Shown here in pieces: positions 34,012 through 44,600 of a DNA stretch of 64,000 nt. Within the stretch, counting starts at the first letter, position 1; each line of letters opens with the position of its first letter. The notes under the pieces were generated by a model. That model was not told where the DNA came from. It saw nothing but the letters and a program-made list of their open reading frames with translations, and ran no database searches. The position numbers and the translations under genes are program-made. The stretch comes from Lentzea sp. NBRC 105346 (GTDB lineage: Bacteria; Actinomycetota; Actinomycetes; Mycobacteriales; Pseudonocardiaceae), in the NCBI RefSeq assembly GCF_030269605.1, contig NZ_BSTQ01000010.1, positions 1 to 64,000 of the forward strand. The letters run 5' to 3'.

Positions 34012-35270
34012 GACATGCGCTCCTCATACTTGCCGAGAATGACGACCGAGTTGTTGCCGCCGAACGCGAGCCCGTTGTTCTGCACGATCTTCAGATCCGC
34101 GGGGACCGCGTGGTTCGGCACGCAGTCGACGTCGCATTCGGGGTCGGTCGTGGAGTGGTTGATCGTCGGGGGGATGAAGCCTTCGGTGATGGCCAGCGCA
34201 CACGCGATCGCGGCGAGGGCACTCGCGGCACCCATCGTGTGGCCGATCATCGACTTGACGGAGATCGTGCGCGGCGGCTCGTCGCCGAACACCGAGCGGA
34301 TGGCACGGGACTCCGTGACGTCATTGGCCTTCGTGCCGGTGCCGTGCGCGGAGACGAGGTCGACCTCGCCCGGCTTGACGCCGGCGTTCTCCAGCGCCAG
34401 CCGCATGCACTCGGCGACACTGTCCTGTTTGGGCGCGACCTGGTGGTACGCGTCGCAGTTCAGTCCGTAGCCGAGCACCTCGGCGTAGATCCGGGCGCCC
34501 CGCGCGAGCGCGGAGTCCAGGCTCTCCAGGACGAGGATCCCCGCGCCCTCACCGGTCAGAATGCCCTTGCGGTCGGCGTCGAACGGCTGGCACCGTTCCG
34601 GCGCGATCGTGCCGAGCCGGTAGAAGCCCGTGAAAGTCTTGCGGCACATGGCATCGGCCCCACCACAGAGAGCGAACTCCGCAACGCCTTCACGCACCGC
34701 GTCGAACCCGTATCCGATCGCGTAGTTGCCGGCCGCACACGCCGTGGGCAGCGTGACCGCCTCCACATCGGACAGTCCGAGCTCCTGCGCGATGGCGGCG
34801 GAGAGCCGCCCAGCGGGCACGCGCCTGGCCTGCCGGGGTTCCATCCGCTCCGGCCCGTGCCGAACCTCGGTCTCCACGAGCTGGTCGAGATCACGCGACT
34901 CACCGTCCGTGGTGCCGATCGAGATGACGCCGTGCTTGTCCCGCAACGACTCCGGCGCGAGCCCGGCGTCCCGCACGGCCATGCCGGCGGCGGCGACCGA
35001 GAACTGGGTGGCCCGGCCGAGCGAGGCGGGGTCCAGTGTGTGGATCCAGTTCTCCGGATCGAAGTCGGCCACCTCACAACCGTTGGCGTACGCATAGCCT
35101 TCGGTGTCGAACATGGAGATCGGCCGGGCGCCGCTGCGTCCGGCGCGCAGCCCCGCCACGAACTCGGCGGCACCGGTGCCGATACTCGAGAACACCCCGA
35201 CCCCGGTGATCACCACGCGCCGCCGCGGCGGGCCACTCGGGTTCCTCTCCGGTGACAAACCTGACGTCAT
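34008..35270 (-). CDS. Beta-ketoacyl-ACP synthase, catalytically intact (KS 1)
   Basis: This 420-aa FabF-like ketosynthase has catalytic Cys178 in LPTACAAGNYA, His309 in SAHGTGT and His344 in MIGHTMGAAS. It is the first gene of the long coupled operon. GGAG lies about 7 nt before its ATG, and a 380-nt intergenic region upstream must hold the operon promoter. Two separate intact ketosynthases plus two degenerate partners suggest division of labour between starter or early elongation and later elongation of a polyene chain. Confidence 0.95.
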   Translation of the reverse strand: MTSGLSPERNPSGPPRRRVVITGVGVFSSIGTGAAEFVAGLRAGRSGARPISMFDTEGYAYANGCEVADFDPENWIHTLDPASLGRATQFSVAAAGMAVRDAGLAPESLRDKHGVISIGTTDGESRDLDQLVETEVRHGPERMEPRQARRVPAGRLSAAIAQELGLSDVEAVTLPTACAAGNYAIGYGFDAVREGVAEFALCGGADAMCRKTFTGFYRLGTIAPERCQPFDADRKGILTGEGAGILVLESLDSALARGARIYAEVLGYGLNCDAYHQVAPKQDSVAECMRLALENAGVKPGEVDLVSAHGTGTKANDVTESRAIRSVFGDEPPRTISVKSMIGHTMGAASALAAIACALAITEGFIPPTINHSTTDPECDVDCVPNHAVPADLKIVQNNGLAFGGNNSVVILGKYEERMS

Positions 35271-35650
35271 GACGCACTCCGCCCGTCGCTTCTGCCTTCT
35301 GCCGCCGTCTACTTCACCGTCCGTACCGGACCGTCTTCAAGGAAGCTGCAGAAAGCTGCGAACGCGGAGAAAGCAGCGTGCCCGGCGATCGCCGAGGACC
35401 TCAGGCGGATCGCAGGTGCTCGACACCGCAGCCACGCCAACGCTGGAACCGCTCGCTGCCGAACCTGCGGAAGAAGCTCATGCAACGGTTGCGGATCGCA
35501 GACGAGCGCGTGCGGACCGGCCGCGGGTCGACCATCCCGATCACCGTCGACGCGCAACGCGCCGGGGAGCTCGGCGGCACCCTGGTCGCCGGTCCCAGGC
35601 CCGACGGTGGCCGGGTGACCGTGCGGCTACCGCTCCCGTGAGCTCCTGCG
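35271..35650. other. Intergenic region upstream of the ketosynthase operon
   Basis: This region lies between the stop of the giant gene (35651) and the first ketosynthase. The promoter of the operon should be here. A small inverted repeat GTCCG-TAC-CGGAC (about 35319-35331) lies roughly 50 nt before the ketosynthase start and could be an operator. I see no convincing sigma-70 -35/-10 pair with proper spacing. The end nearest the giant gene holds a histidine-kinase relic on the plus strand (35540-35641). Confidence 0.45.
35540..35641 (+). pseudogene. C-terminal relic of a sensor histidine kinase
   Basis: The plus-strand frame ending at the stop at 35639-35641 reads ...AQRAGELGGTLVAGPRPDGG and then RVTVRLPLP. 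This closely resembles the last 30 residues of NarL-partner-type histidine kinases (ERAxLxGGTLxAGPRPDGG..V.ARLPL). Upstream sequence in the same frame shows no further HATPase motifs, so this looks like the remaining tail of a lost regulator gene. It could be a chance resemblance, but the G-box/strand pattern and the stop position both fit. Confidence 0.45.
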
Positions 35651-38600
35651 TCAGCGGTGCTTTCGGGCTTGTTGGCGGCGGCGGAGCTCGCGGCGTTGCT
35701 CGGAGGCCCACCGGTGGATCGTGCCGTGCGGGACGCCGATGGTCGCGGCCGTGGCGTGGACGCGTTCGGCGAGGGTGGTGCCGGTCGCGTTGGCGAGGTG
35801 GTTGAGGGTGAGGTTGCGCAGAACGGGTGGGTAGGTGGCCTCGGCGCGGGGGTCGACGCGGAGGAACTCGAGGAGGCGCTGGCCGGTGTTGCCACGCAGC
35901 CAGGTGTTGATCCGGGTGCCGACCGACTGCTGGGCGGCGGAGTCGGTGCGGACGTCGCTGACGTGCACGATGCGGCGGCCGCCCGGTCCGATGTGGACGT
36001 TCTGCACCCGGTACCGGGCACCGGGTTCGAGCAGGACGTGGCCGTTGAACGCGCGGGCGTTGAAGCCGTGCACGACCACCACGTCGCCGGTCGGGCGGGG
36101 CGCCGGGTGGGCGAGGGTGCCCGGCGGAAGCTCGACCAGTCCGCCCGCGACCGCCTGGGGCAGGGCGAACGAGACGTGCGCCTGGCCGGTGTGGACGGGC
36201 ATCGCGTACAGCGCGGACCGGTACTGGGCCAGGCCGGCCGGGGTCGCGAGCGGCGACGTGTCGCCCGTGGTGACGGTCTGCAGGAGCTGTTGTTCGGCGG
36301 CTTCGATCGAGCCGTCGTAGTAGGAGTCGGCCTCGCCGCCGGTCGGCGGGTACGGGACGGACGGACCGGTCTGCGGGGTGAACGTCGAGACGACGCCCTG
36401 CGGGATGCCGCGGTGGCGGATCTGGTTGTCGCCCGGTGGAATCGTCGACTGCTTGGGGTGGTCGACGTACTCCCGCGCGAGCTCGTCGAGGTCCTCCTGA
36501 CTGAACGAGGCGTAGTACGACGCGGCTTCACCCTCGCCCGGCAGCACCTCACGGAACCGGACCTCCGGACCCATGTCCTGAGTGGACACAGCCGCGAGGA
36601 CCGAGGGATCGATGCCACGGGGCCGGATCTCGTTGTCGCTCGAATTGTCGCTGTCGGTGTCGAGGGCGTCGGCCACGGCCAGCAGCGGGTCGTTGTTCGC
36701 CTTCGTCAGCAACGCGGAAAGCGCCTCGTAGTTGGCGATGGACTTCGGTCCGCCGGACGGTTGATCCGGGTCGCTGAGCTGCGCATAGGTGTCGATCAGC
36801 GGCTGCCACTCGAGCAGGTACCTGGCGCGGGCACGGGCGGCGGCCGGGGTGCCGAGGGCGGCGAGCTTGTCCATCATCGCCGAGAACAGCTTGTCCTCGG
36901 CGATCTCCGGGTGCCGCGGGCCCTGGTTGGTCAACAGCGTCAGGTCGGTGACCGGCGTGGCGTCACCGCCCAGCGCGATCAGGGTCTTCTTGAGCAGCCA
37001 GGCGTTGCGCGGCGTGAACTTCGCGTTCGGGCCGTACATCTGCTGCCCCATCACGCCGTCGTCCTTGACGCCCCGGCCCGACCCGGCCTTGCGGCCGTAG
37101 TCGTTGGCGGGCGTGGTCAGCGGCGGGTACTGGGTGAACACGCCCTCGGGGTCGAAGTACTCGTCGACGAGACCGATCTCATGACCGACGAGCTCGTGTG
37201 CCAGCACGCCGTCGGTCGCGTTCGTCGGCATGGTGGTCGTGTCAGGCCGCAGACCCGGCGTCGGGCGCACGAAGTTGACCTGCGGGTGGTGCGCCTCGGC
37301 CGCGCTGCCGACGAACTTGAGCTGCACGTGGAGCTGGTTGCCGTCCGGCAGCCGGTATCCGTTGTAGAACTCGTGTGCCGCGTCCTTCGCCTTCTGCAGC
37401 ATGTCCCGATGCTGAGCCTCCGTCATGATTCCCGGCTTGGGGGCGTAGTGCTTGACCGTGATCACGTCGACCGTCTGCCCGGTCGGCACCTTGATCACGC
37501 GGTGCTCGAACTTCACATCGCTGACGTAGGGCTGGACATAGACCTGGTTCGGGGCGTCCTGACGTTCGGCGAGGAAGCTCGCGGTGTCGAACTCGACGGC
37601 CTCGGACTCCATCAGCCGGAACGGGGCCAGCTCGATCAGGTCCTCGAACGGCGTGAGGTCGGCCGGGTTTTCGGCCTGGAACCAGTCGGCCTGCTTGTAG
37701 GTGGGGGCGGTGGGGTCCGTCGAGGCGTGCCGCCACGACTCGTCGTTGAGAATGTCGTCGCCGGGCCGCGTGTTCCTCGGCCGGTCGACGCCGTCAGCGG
37801 TGTAGCCGACTGCCTCGTCGAAGTCGGCCGCGTTGAGCGGCGGGCGCGGGTTGTCGTCGCGTCCGGTCCACGGCTGCTGGACGTAGCCGGCATCGGCGTC
37901 CGGTACGACGCCGATCTGCTCGGCGGTCCTGGTGTCCCAGTCGACGTCGATGTGGACGCCGGCGGGGGCGCCGGCCCCGCCTGGGAGAACGCGGATCTCG
38001 GGCTGGACGTCGAACCCGTTGCGGTCGCCGATCCTGGTCCTGAGCCGGTCGGCCAGCTCGCCAACGCGGTCCGCCACGGCCGGGGCGAAACCGCTGAACG
38101 TCACGACCGGCATCCGCGTCGCCTGGTCGGTGCGCGTACGGATCGTGTCCGCCAGATCCGTTGCCAGTTCGTCGAATCGCCGCCGGTCCTCCGCGGAGAG
38201 CTCGGCGGTGCCGAGGCCGATGGTGGCCTCGTGACCGGCACCGGACCAGACCCTGGCCTCCTTGTCGGTGACCGGGTCCGCGGCGAGCGGGTCGCCTTCC
38301 GGCGGAAGCTCGAACAGCACCAGGTTGACCGTGCCGGGAGCGCCTTCCGTCTCCGCGGCGCCCATGATCTCGAGCACCTCGTCCACCGTGGTCTGGGCCG
38401 CGGGCGCGGTGTTGCGCTGCAGGTCCTTCAGGTGGTCGCCGACCCGCTCGTGGACGAGCTCGGTCACGGCCTGGATCTGGGCGTCCGGATCGGTGACGCC
38501 GTCCTCGACGACCTCGATCCCCATGACGAGCTTGGTGCTGGCCTTGTTGAAGGCCAGCAACGCCTTCTTGGCGATCTGGTGGGCCAGCTGGTCGAACCGG

Positions 38601-41600
38601 GCGGTCTCGCCGGGCGAGAGGCTCGTTGTGCCGGGCGTGAGGGTGAACGAGTCGAGGGGTGTCGGCTCGATCGTGTCGATGTCGATCGCCGTGACCTGAC
38701 GGGCCGGCCCCGCGTTGGCCGGCTTCGTGCCGTTGGTCAGCTGGTCGACCTCGCCGGCCGGGTCAAGGGTGATGGTCACCGCTTCCTTGTGCGGCAGGAA
38801 GGCGATCTTGTCGGCCTCGCGCGGAGCCCACGGGCCCTTGCCGTTCTGGTTGATCTTGGCGAACGCCTCGGACAGTGACGAGGTCGGCTTGGCGAAGTCC
38901 GGCTTGGGCTGCTTGGCGAGCTCCTCGGTGATCGACGGCAGCTCCGCGTCGTCCTCGCTGCTCTCGACGTCGGATTCCGGGTCGATCGCGAGCAGCTTGT
39001 CGACGTCGATGTCCGAGTTCGCGTCGACGTCGTCCAGCGGCGTGATCGTGGGGATCGGCTTGGGCTCGACCGCCGGCTTGGGCTCGACGCCCTTGATCAC
39101 CTCGTAGGTGGTGCCCTTTGCGGTGGTGACGGTCTCGCCGGACGAGACGATGTCGGCCGCGCCGCCGTCGAGGAAGACGACCTCCTGCTCGAACGGCATC
39201 GCCGACAGCGGGCCGATCTCGACCGCGTTGCCGCCGTTGAGCTCGATCTCGACGAGCACGGGATGCGAGTAGTCACCGCCGGTGTTCTGGTTCACGAAGT
39301 TCATCGCGACCGACTCTTTGAGGCTGGCGCTCGCGAAGTCGCCGAACTTGATCCGCGACCCGCCGTAGGTCATGGAGAACTTCGACATCAGCGGGCCGAT
39401 GTCCTTGAGCGACAGCTTGCCGAACTTCTCCTTGAACGTGCCGGGACCGGTGAGCTTGTCGTACAACGTGGTGTCGCCGCCGAGCTGACCGAGCTTCCAG
39501 TCACCGCGGTAGATCTTCACGCCGCTGAGCTTCGGCAGCTTCGAGAGCGCCTCGGTCATCATGTCGGTGTGCAGCCTGACCTCGGCGATCATCTGCGGGC
39601 TGAGCTCGGCGAGCAGGGCGTAGGTCTGCTGCCGCAGGTCGGTGCGCGCCGTGTCGAACAGCTCCAGCTGCGGCATCAGCCTCGCCAGCTCGTTGTCGAT
39701 GCGCCGCTGTCCCGCCTCGATCTGGTCGAGCCGCTCCTGGGGCGGCTGGTAGCCGGGGGTGTTCAGCTCGTCGTCGAAGTCGCGCCGCATCTGCTCGAGG
39801 TCCTGGACGCGTTTGTTCGTCCGCTCCCACTCCGTGTCGAAGACCCGGACCTCGTTCATGTTCGCCACGAGCTCAGGGTGCTTGGCGAAGAGCTCGAACC
39901 GCTCCCCCTCCGGCGCCAGGATCATCGCGTCGAGCTTTTCCCTGAGCTTGCCGAACATGGCGGGGATCGCGGCGATCGCGGGCAGTGACTGCGTCTGCAG
40001 CGACATGTTCATCAGGTCGTGCATGTTCGGCCCGGTGTAGACCTGCAACGCGGCGAAGTGCGCCTGGCCGAGCCGGCCGAGCACGTCGGAGGCCGTCATC
40101 TTGTTGCGGCGCAACCAGTCCTTGAGCTCGCCGAGCCGCTGGTCCTGGCCCGCGGTGCGGGCGTCCTCGCCGGACTCGATGTACACGAGGTCCATCAGCG
40201 TCCTGGCCGCGTCGTTCGCCTCGGCCCGCGTCGGGTGCACGGTGCCGCCGCTGAGGTACATGGCCTCGTGCGGCGGGAGGACGTCGTTGCCGCGCAGCTC
40301 CATCATCAGCTGCGGGTCGAGCTCGGTGAGGCTCTGGTACATCTCCGGCGCGCTCGTCAGCGAGATCTTCTCGCCCGTCTTCGCGTTGGCCATCCCGGCC
40401 ATCTCCGCGCCGCGGATGATCTCGTAGAGCGAGTGGTCGTCGCCGAGCATCCAGGCCATGTTGGCCTTGAGGAAGTCGATCTCGTTGACACCTTTGACGT
40501 TCAGCCACTTGAAGCCGGTCATCATGCGGGTCGTCGTGCCGGACACACCGGCGATCAGCGGCATGCCCTGACCGGTGTGCTTCTTGTGCCACGCCGAGGT
40601 CTCGTCGAGCCCGAAGATCGCCTTGCCGGACTGCCATGGCAGCGGCAGCTCGGGACCCTCGTGCGCGGGCTGGTCCGGGCCGGAGCGGGGCAGGTCTGTC
40701 GCGCGGACGTTCTCGATCCGCCCGTCCCTCGTGGTGAGCGAGTACGCCTTCGACAACGGCATGACGTCCTCGATGTCCACCGTCTCGAGGCCGTCGTCGG
40801 AGTAGACCGAGTCGTCGTCGAACCCGATGTCGGTCGGCTCGATCACGGCCTGGACCGGGTTGCCCTCGGCGTCGAAGATGACGTTCTTCAGCCTGTTCCC
40901 GTTGACGTCGAAGACGTGCAGCTCGAGCAGGTTCGGGTCGGCCTCCGGCGGCTTCGGCAGGCCGGTCTCGGGATCGAACTCGATGTCCGCGGGGTCGAAG
41001 TCGATCTTGGTCAGCGCGTTCTCGACGTCGAGGTACGCCGGGGGCAGCTGCGGGCCGGGCAGGCCGGGTGAGCTGTCGTTGACGAACGCCTGTCCCGTCG
41101 TGAACTTCTCGGCCTTCACGATGGCGGGTGGCGCGCTGAGTGGCTTGCCGACCCGCTCACCGTCCGGCGTGGTCACCTCGGCGCCCTTGAGCTCGCCGTC
41201 CACAGTGAACAGCTGATGGATCTGGTTGCCGTCCGCGTCGTAGGCGACGACCTCCAGCACGTTGTCACCGGGGACGGTCGGCCTGCCGTTCTCGTCGAAC
41301 GTCACCGTGGCCGGGTCGGCGTCCTGCTGCACCAGGCCGGTCAGCTCCAGTGTCGAGGACAGGAACTGCTGCTCGATGACGTCGAGCCCCCTGCCGTCGC
41401 GGTGCAGCTCGATCGGCGTGGTCGTGAACGGGCCGGACTTGCGTTCGACGTCGGGCCGGGAGAACCTGGCCGCCTGGCTGGCGGCGATCTCGATCGCGTC
41501 ACCGCCCTGCGTCGCCAGGTTGCCCAGCGCGAACGGGTCGTTGGAGAACAGGTACGCCTTCTCCGGGTACAGCTTGTTCAGCGCGGTCTCGGCCCACCAG

Positions 41601-44600
41601 CGGGTCGAGCCGTTCATGAACTCCTTGTGCTCGTCCAGCGCCTTCGTGTCGAGGCCGAGCGCCTTGGCCTCCTTTGTGGACAGTGCACCGCTCGTGTAGT
41701 CCTGGACGACCTTCCCGAGCGAGATGTCGCCGTCGTTGAAGTACAACGCGTTGTACAGCGCGGTCATCTGCACGCGCAGGTTGGCCTGACCGACCATCTG
41801 CCGGAAGAGGGCGGGCGAGGTCAGCACACCGATCTGGCCGGCGCTGGTGATGTTGACGTTGCCGAACGCCGCGAGCACCTTCTGTGGGTCGTCCGGGTAA
41901 CGCTTGGACAGCACGTCGTAGAGCTTGGTCAGCGCGCTCTTGACCGACGCGCGCACCTCCGGCGCCTTGAAGAGGTGGTCGCGCAACTGGTTCTCGAACT
42001 TGTTCGCCTCGGTCATCCACTCCGGGTTGTTGACGAGGCTCTGGAACCCGAACGGGGCGTCCACGGGCGCGTTGGGCAGCTTGACACCGGTCTCGGCGTC
42101 GAACAGCGACTCGGCGTCACCCAGCGAGGCCTGGTCGACGTTCTCCGGCAGCGTGGCGACGTCGGTCGGCGTGATCTGGGACGTGTCCGGGCCGCGCTTC
42201 TCGGCCAGCCACAGGTCCTTGGGCAGCAGCTGGACGTTCGCGGCGGTGGCCTGCTTGCCCATGACGCCCTTGCCGTCGGTCACCCGGCCGGCGCCGACGA
42301 CCTCCGTGGTGCCGTCGAGGAACGTGACGGCGCTGCCCCTGCGGTGCTGGAAGACGCTCGGGTTCGCCTCGCCGCCCTCGAAGTAGGCGTCGTCCAGGCC
42401 GGTGAAGTGGCCGCCGATCTCGTGCGCGAACACCTGCGGCTGCGCGTCGATCGGGATGTTGAGCTGGTTCGGGCGCGTGCCGGGCTGGGTGATGCTGATG
42501 CGTCCGGTCGCCTCCTTCGGGTTCGTGGTGAACTCGACGTTCTGGCTGAACTGCGCGCCACCGGGCAGCGCCTTGCCCACGTTGAAGATCCCGGCGACCC
42601 CGGCCATCGCGTTGTTCTTGAACGTCTCGACCTGGCCCGGCGAGAAGTCGGCCTCGTTGTCGATGAAGATCCGGAACGTGCGGTCCTGCACGACGACATC
42701 GCCGAACTTCATCATCCGCAGCTCGAACGCGATCGGGCTGCGCCACGCCGACAGCGACAGTTTCGGCCGGTGACCGGGCCGTTTCACGATCTCGCTGGTG
42801 TCGGTGAGGCCACCGGTCTCGGTGGTGTAGCGGACGAACGGCACCTTCGCCCGGACCGCGTCGATCTCGCTCTGCGGCACCACGGTGGCGGGCGTCGCCC
42901 ACCGCGCCGACGGGTCGTCGAAGCCGACCGGGTTGTTCTTCCAGCTCAGGTCGTCGAGCACGGCGTTACCCGGCCGGGGCGCGGGCGAGGTGATCGGCGT
43001 CGCCGAGGTCGCGATCTTCGAGTTCTCAGCGGTCGGCGGCAGGCTCGGCACCAGGGACGCCTTGCGCGGCTGAAGACTCCAGTCGATCTTGATGCTGACC
43101 GTCGACTGGTTGCGCTTGTGCCGCACGGTGCCGGGTTCGAGCGTGACGGTCGGCTTCACCGATCCGCGCCGGCCCCCGTCGATACCGCCGTCAACACCGC
43201 TGTAGTGGTCCATGCGCTGGTCGAGGTAGGCGAGCGCGGCCTCGGCCTGGGGCCGCACGTCGGAGGTGAAGCCGGTGAACGACACCTCGATCGGGTTGTA
43301 GCCCAGGCTGTCGCGCCGCGCCGAGGCGTCGACCAGCGTCTTGGCGAGCTTGTCGAGGTCGGCCCGCTGCTCCTTGGTGAGCCCGGTCGTGCCGGGCTCG
43401 AACGACAGCGCAGCCTCGGTGCGGTGCCTGCTCTCCACCGAGCTCGGGTTCGACGACCCACTGTCCACAGTGGCCGTCTCGACGTTCACCGACGGACCGC
43501 CGAAGGTGAATCCGGGCGAGCCGGTGAACTGCCTGCGCGGGGTGAACTTGCCCTTGGTCTCCGGGGTCGCCAGCAGGCCGGGGTTGTCCTGCCGGATCTC
43601 GGCCTCCAGGCCGCCGACACCGTCCGGCGCGGGCAGGAACGTGTTCTCCGGCCGGCCGTAGGGGCGAGGCTGCGACGGGCCGCTGATGTCCGTCTTGTCG
43701 ATCTGCGGTGCGGCGGTCGCCTTGCGCTTGAAGGGGTTCTTGAACTTGGGCATCTGGGGCGGTGAGTCGAGGTTCATCCGCTCCAGCGGCGGGATCACGT
43801 CCTCGAACGAGTACGACGGTCCCGCGGTGTTGTCGGCGTTGTCGTCGAGGTCGTCGTCGACGAGGAAGTCCTGCACCCAGTCGGCGACGGTGCTCGCCGG
43901 GAAGCCGGTCGCGTCGGCCGTCGCGATGATGTTGGCGTTGTGGTCGGACGTCAGGCTGTTGAAGTGCGAGACCACCGCCAGCGGCACCTGCAGCGGGTAG
44001 GTGGCCGGGCTGTGCGGGTCGATCTGGTGACCGGTCTTGTTGAGGAACGAGACCAATGTCGGCTTCGGGGCGCCCTGCCCCACCCACTTCGTGATCAGGC
44101 CGCCGGTCATCGACTGGCTGGACGGCAGCGTGCGCACGTCGGCGACGTGGACGTGGCGGACGCCGTTCTCGTCGACCTGTGAACCGAGCACGCGGTACTG
44201 GGCGCCGGGGTCGAGTACCGTCGGCGAACCGTTGATCAGGCCGCTGAGCGAGCGGGCGTTGACCGACTGGATGGTGAACAGGACGTTGTCGCCCATGAGC
44301 GTGGGCGACTGTCCCGGATCGGCGATCAGGTCCATCGGCAGGCCGGTGAGCACGCCGGTGTCGAGCCCGTCGACGAAGGTCTGCGGCAGCTGGGCGCTGG
44401 CCTGCAACGGTCCCTGCTGCGGCGGCAACAGGTTCAGGCCGTTCTCGAGCTCCGCGCCGAACCGCTCGTTCGGGTCGCCGACCAGGTCGATCATCGCGGC
44501 TTCGCCGTGGGCGACCGCGAGGACGGTCGCCAGGTTGCTCGTGGCGGTGCTCGGCATGACGTTCATCGGCGCCGGATGGATCTGCAGGTACCCGTCGGCC

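Noticed and set aside
35319-35340. TTGAAG ... TAGACG as a sigma-70 promoter for the ketosynthase operon
   Set aside because: The spacer would be about 23 nt, too long for a normal promoter.
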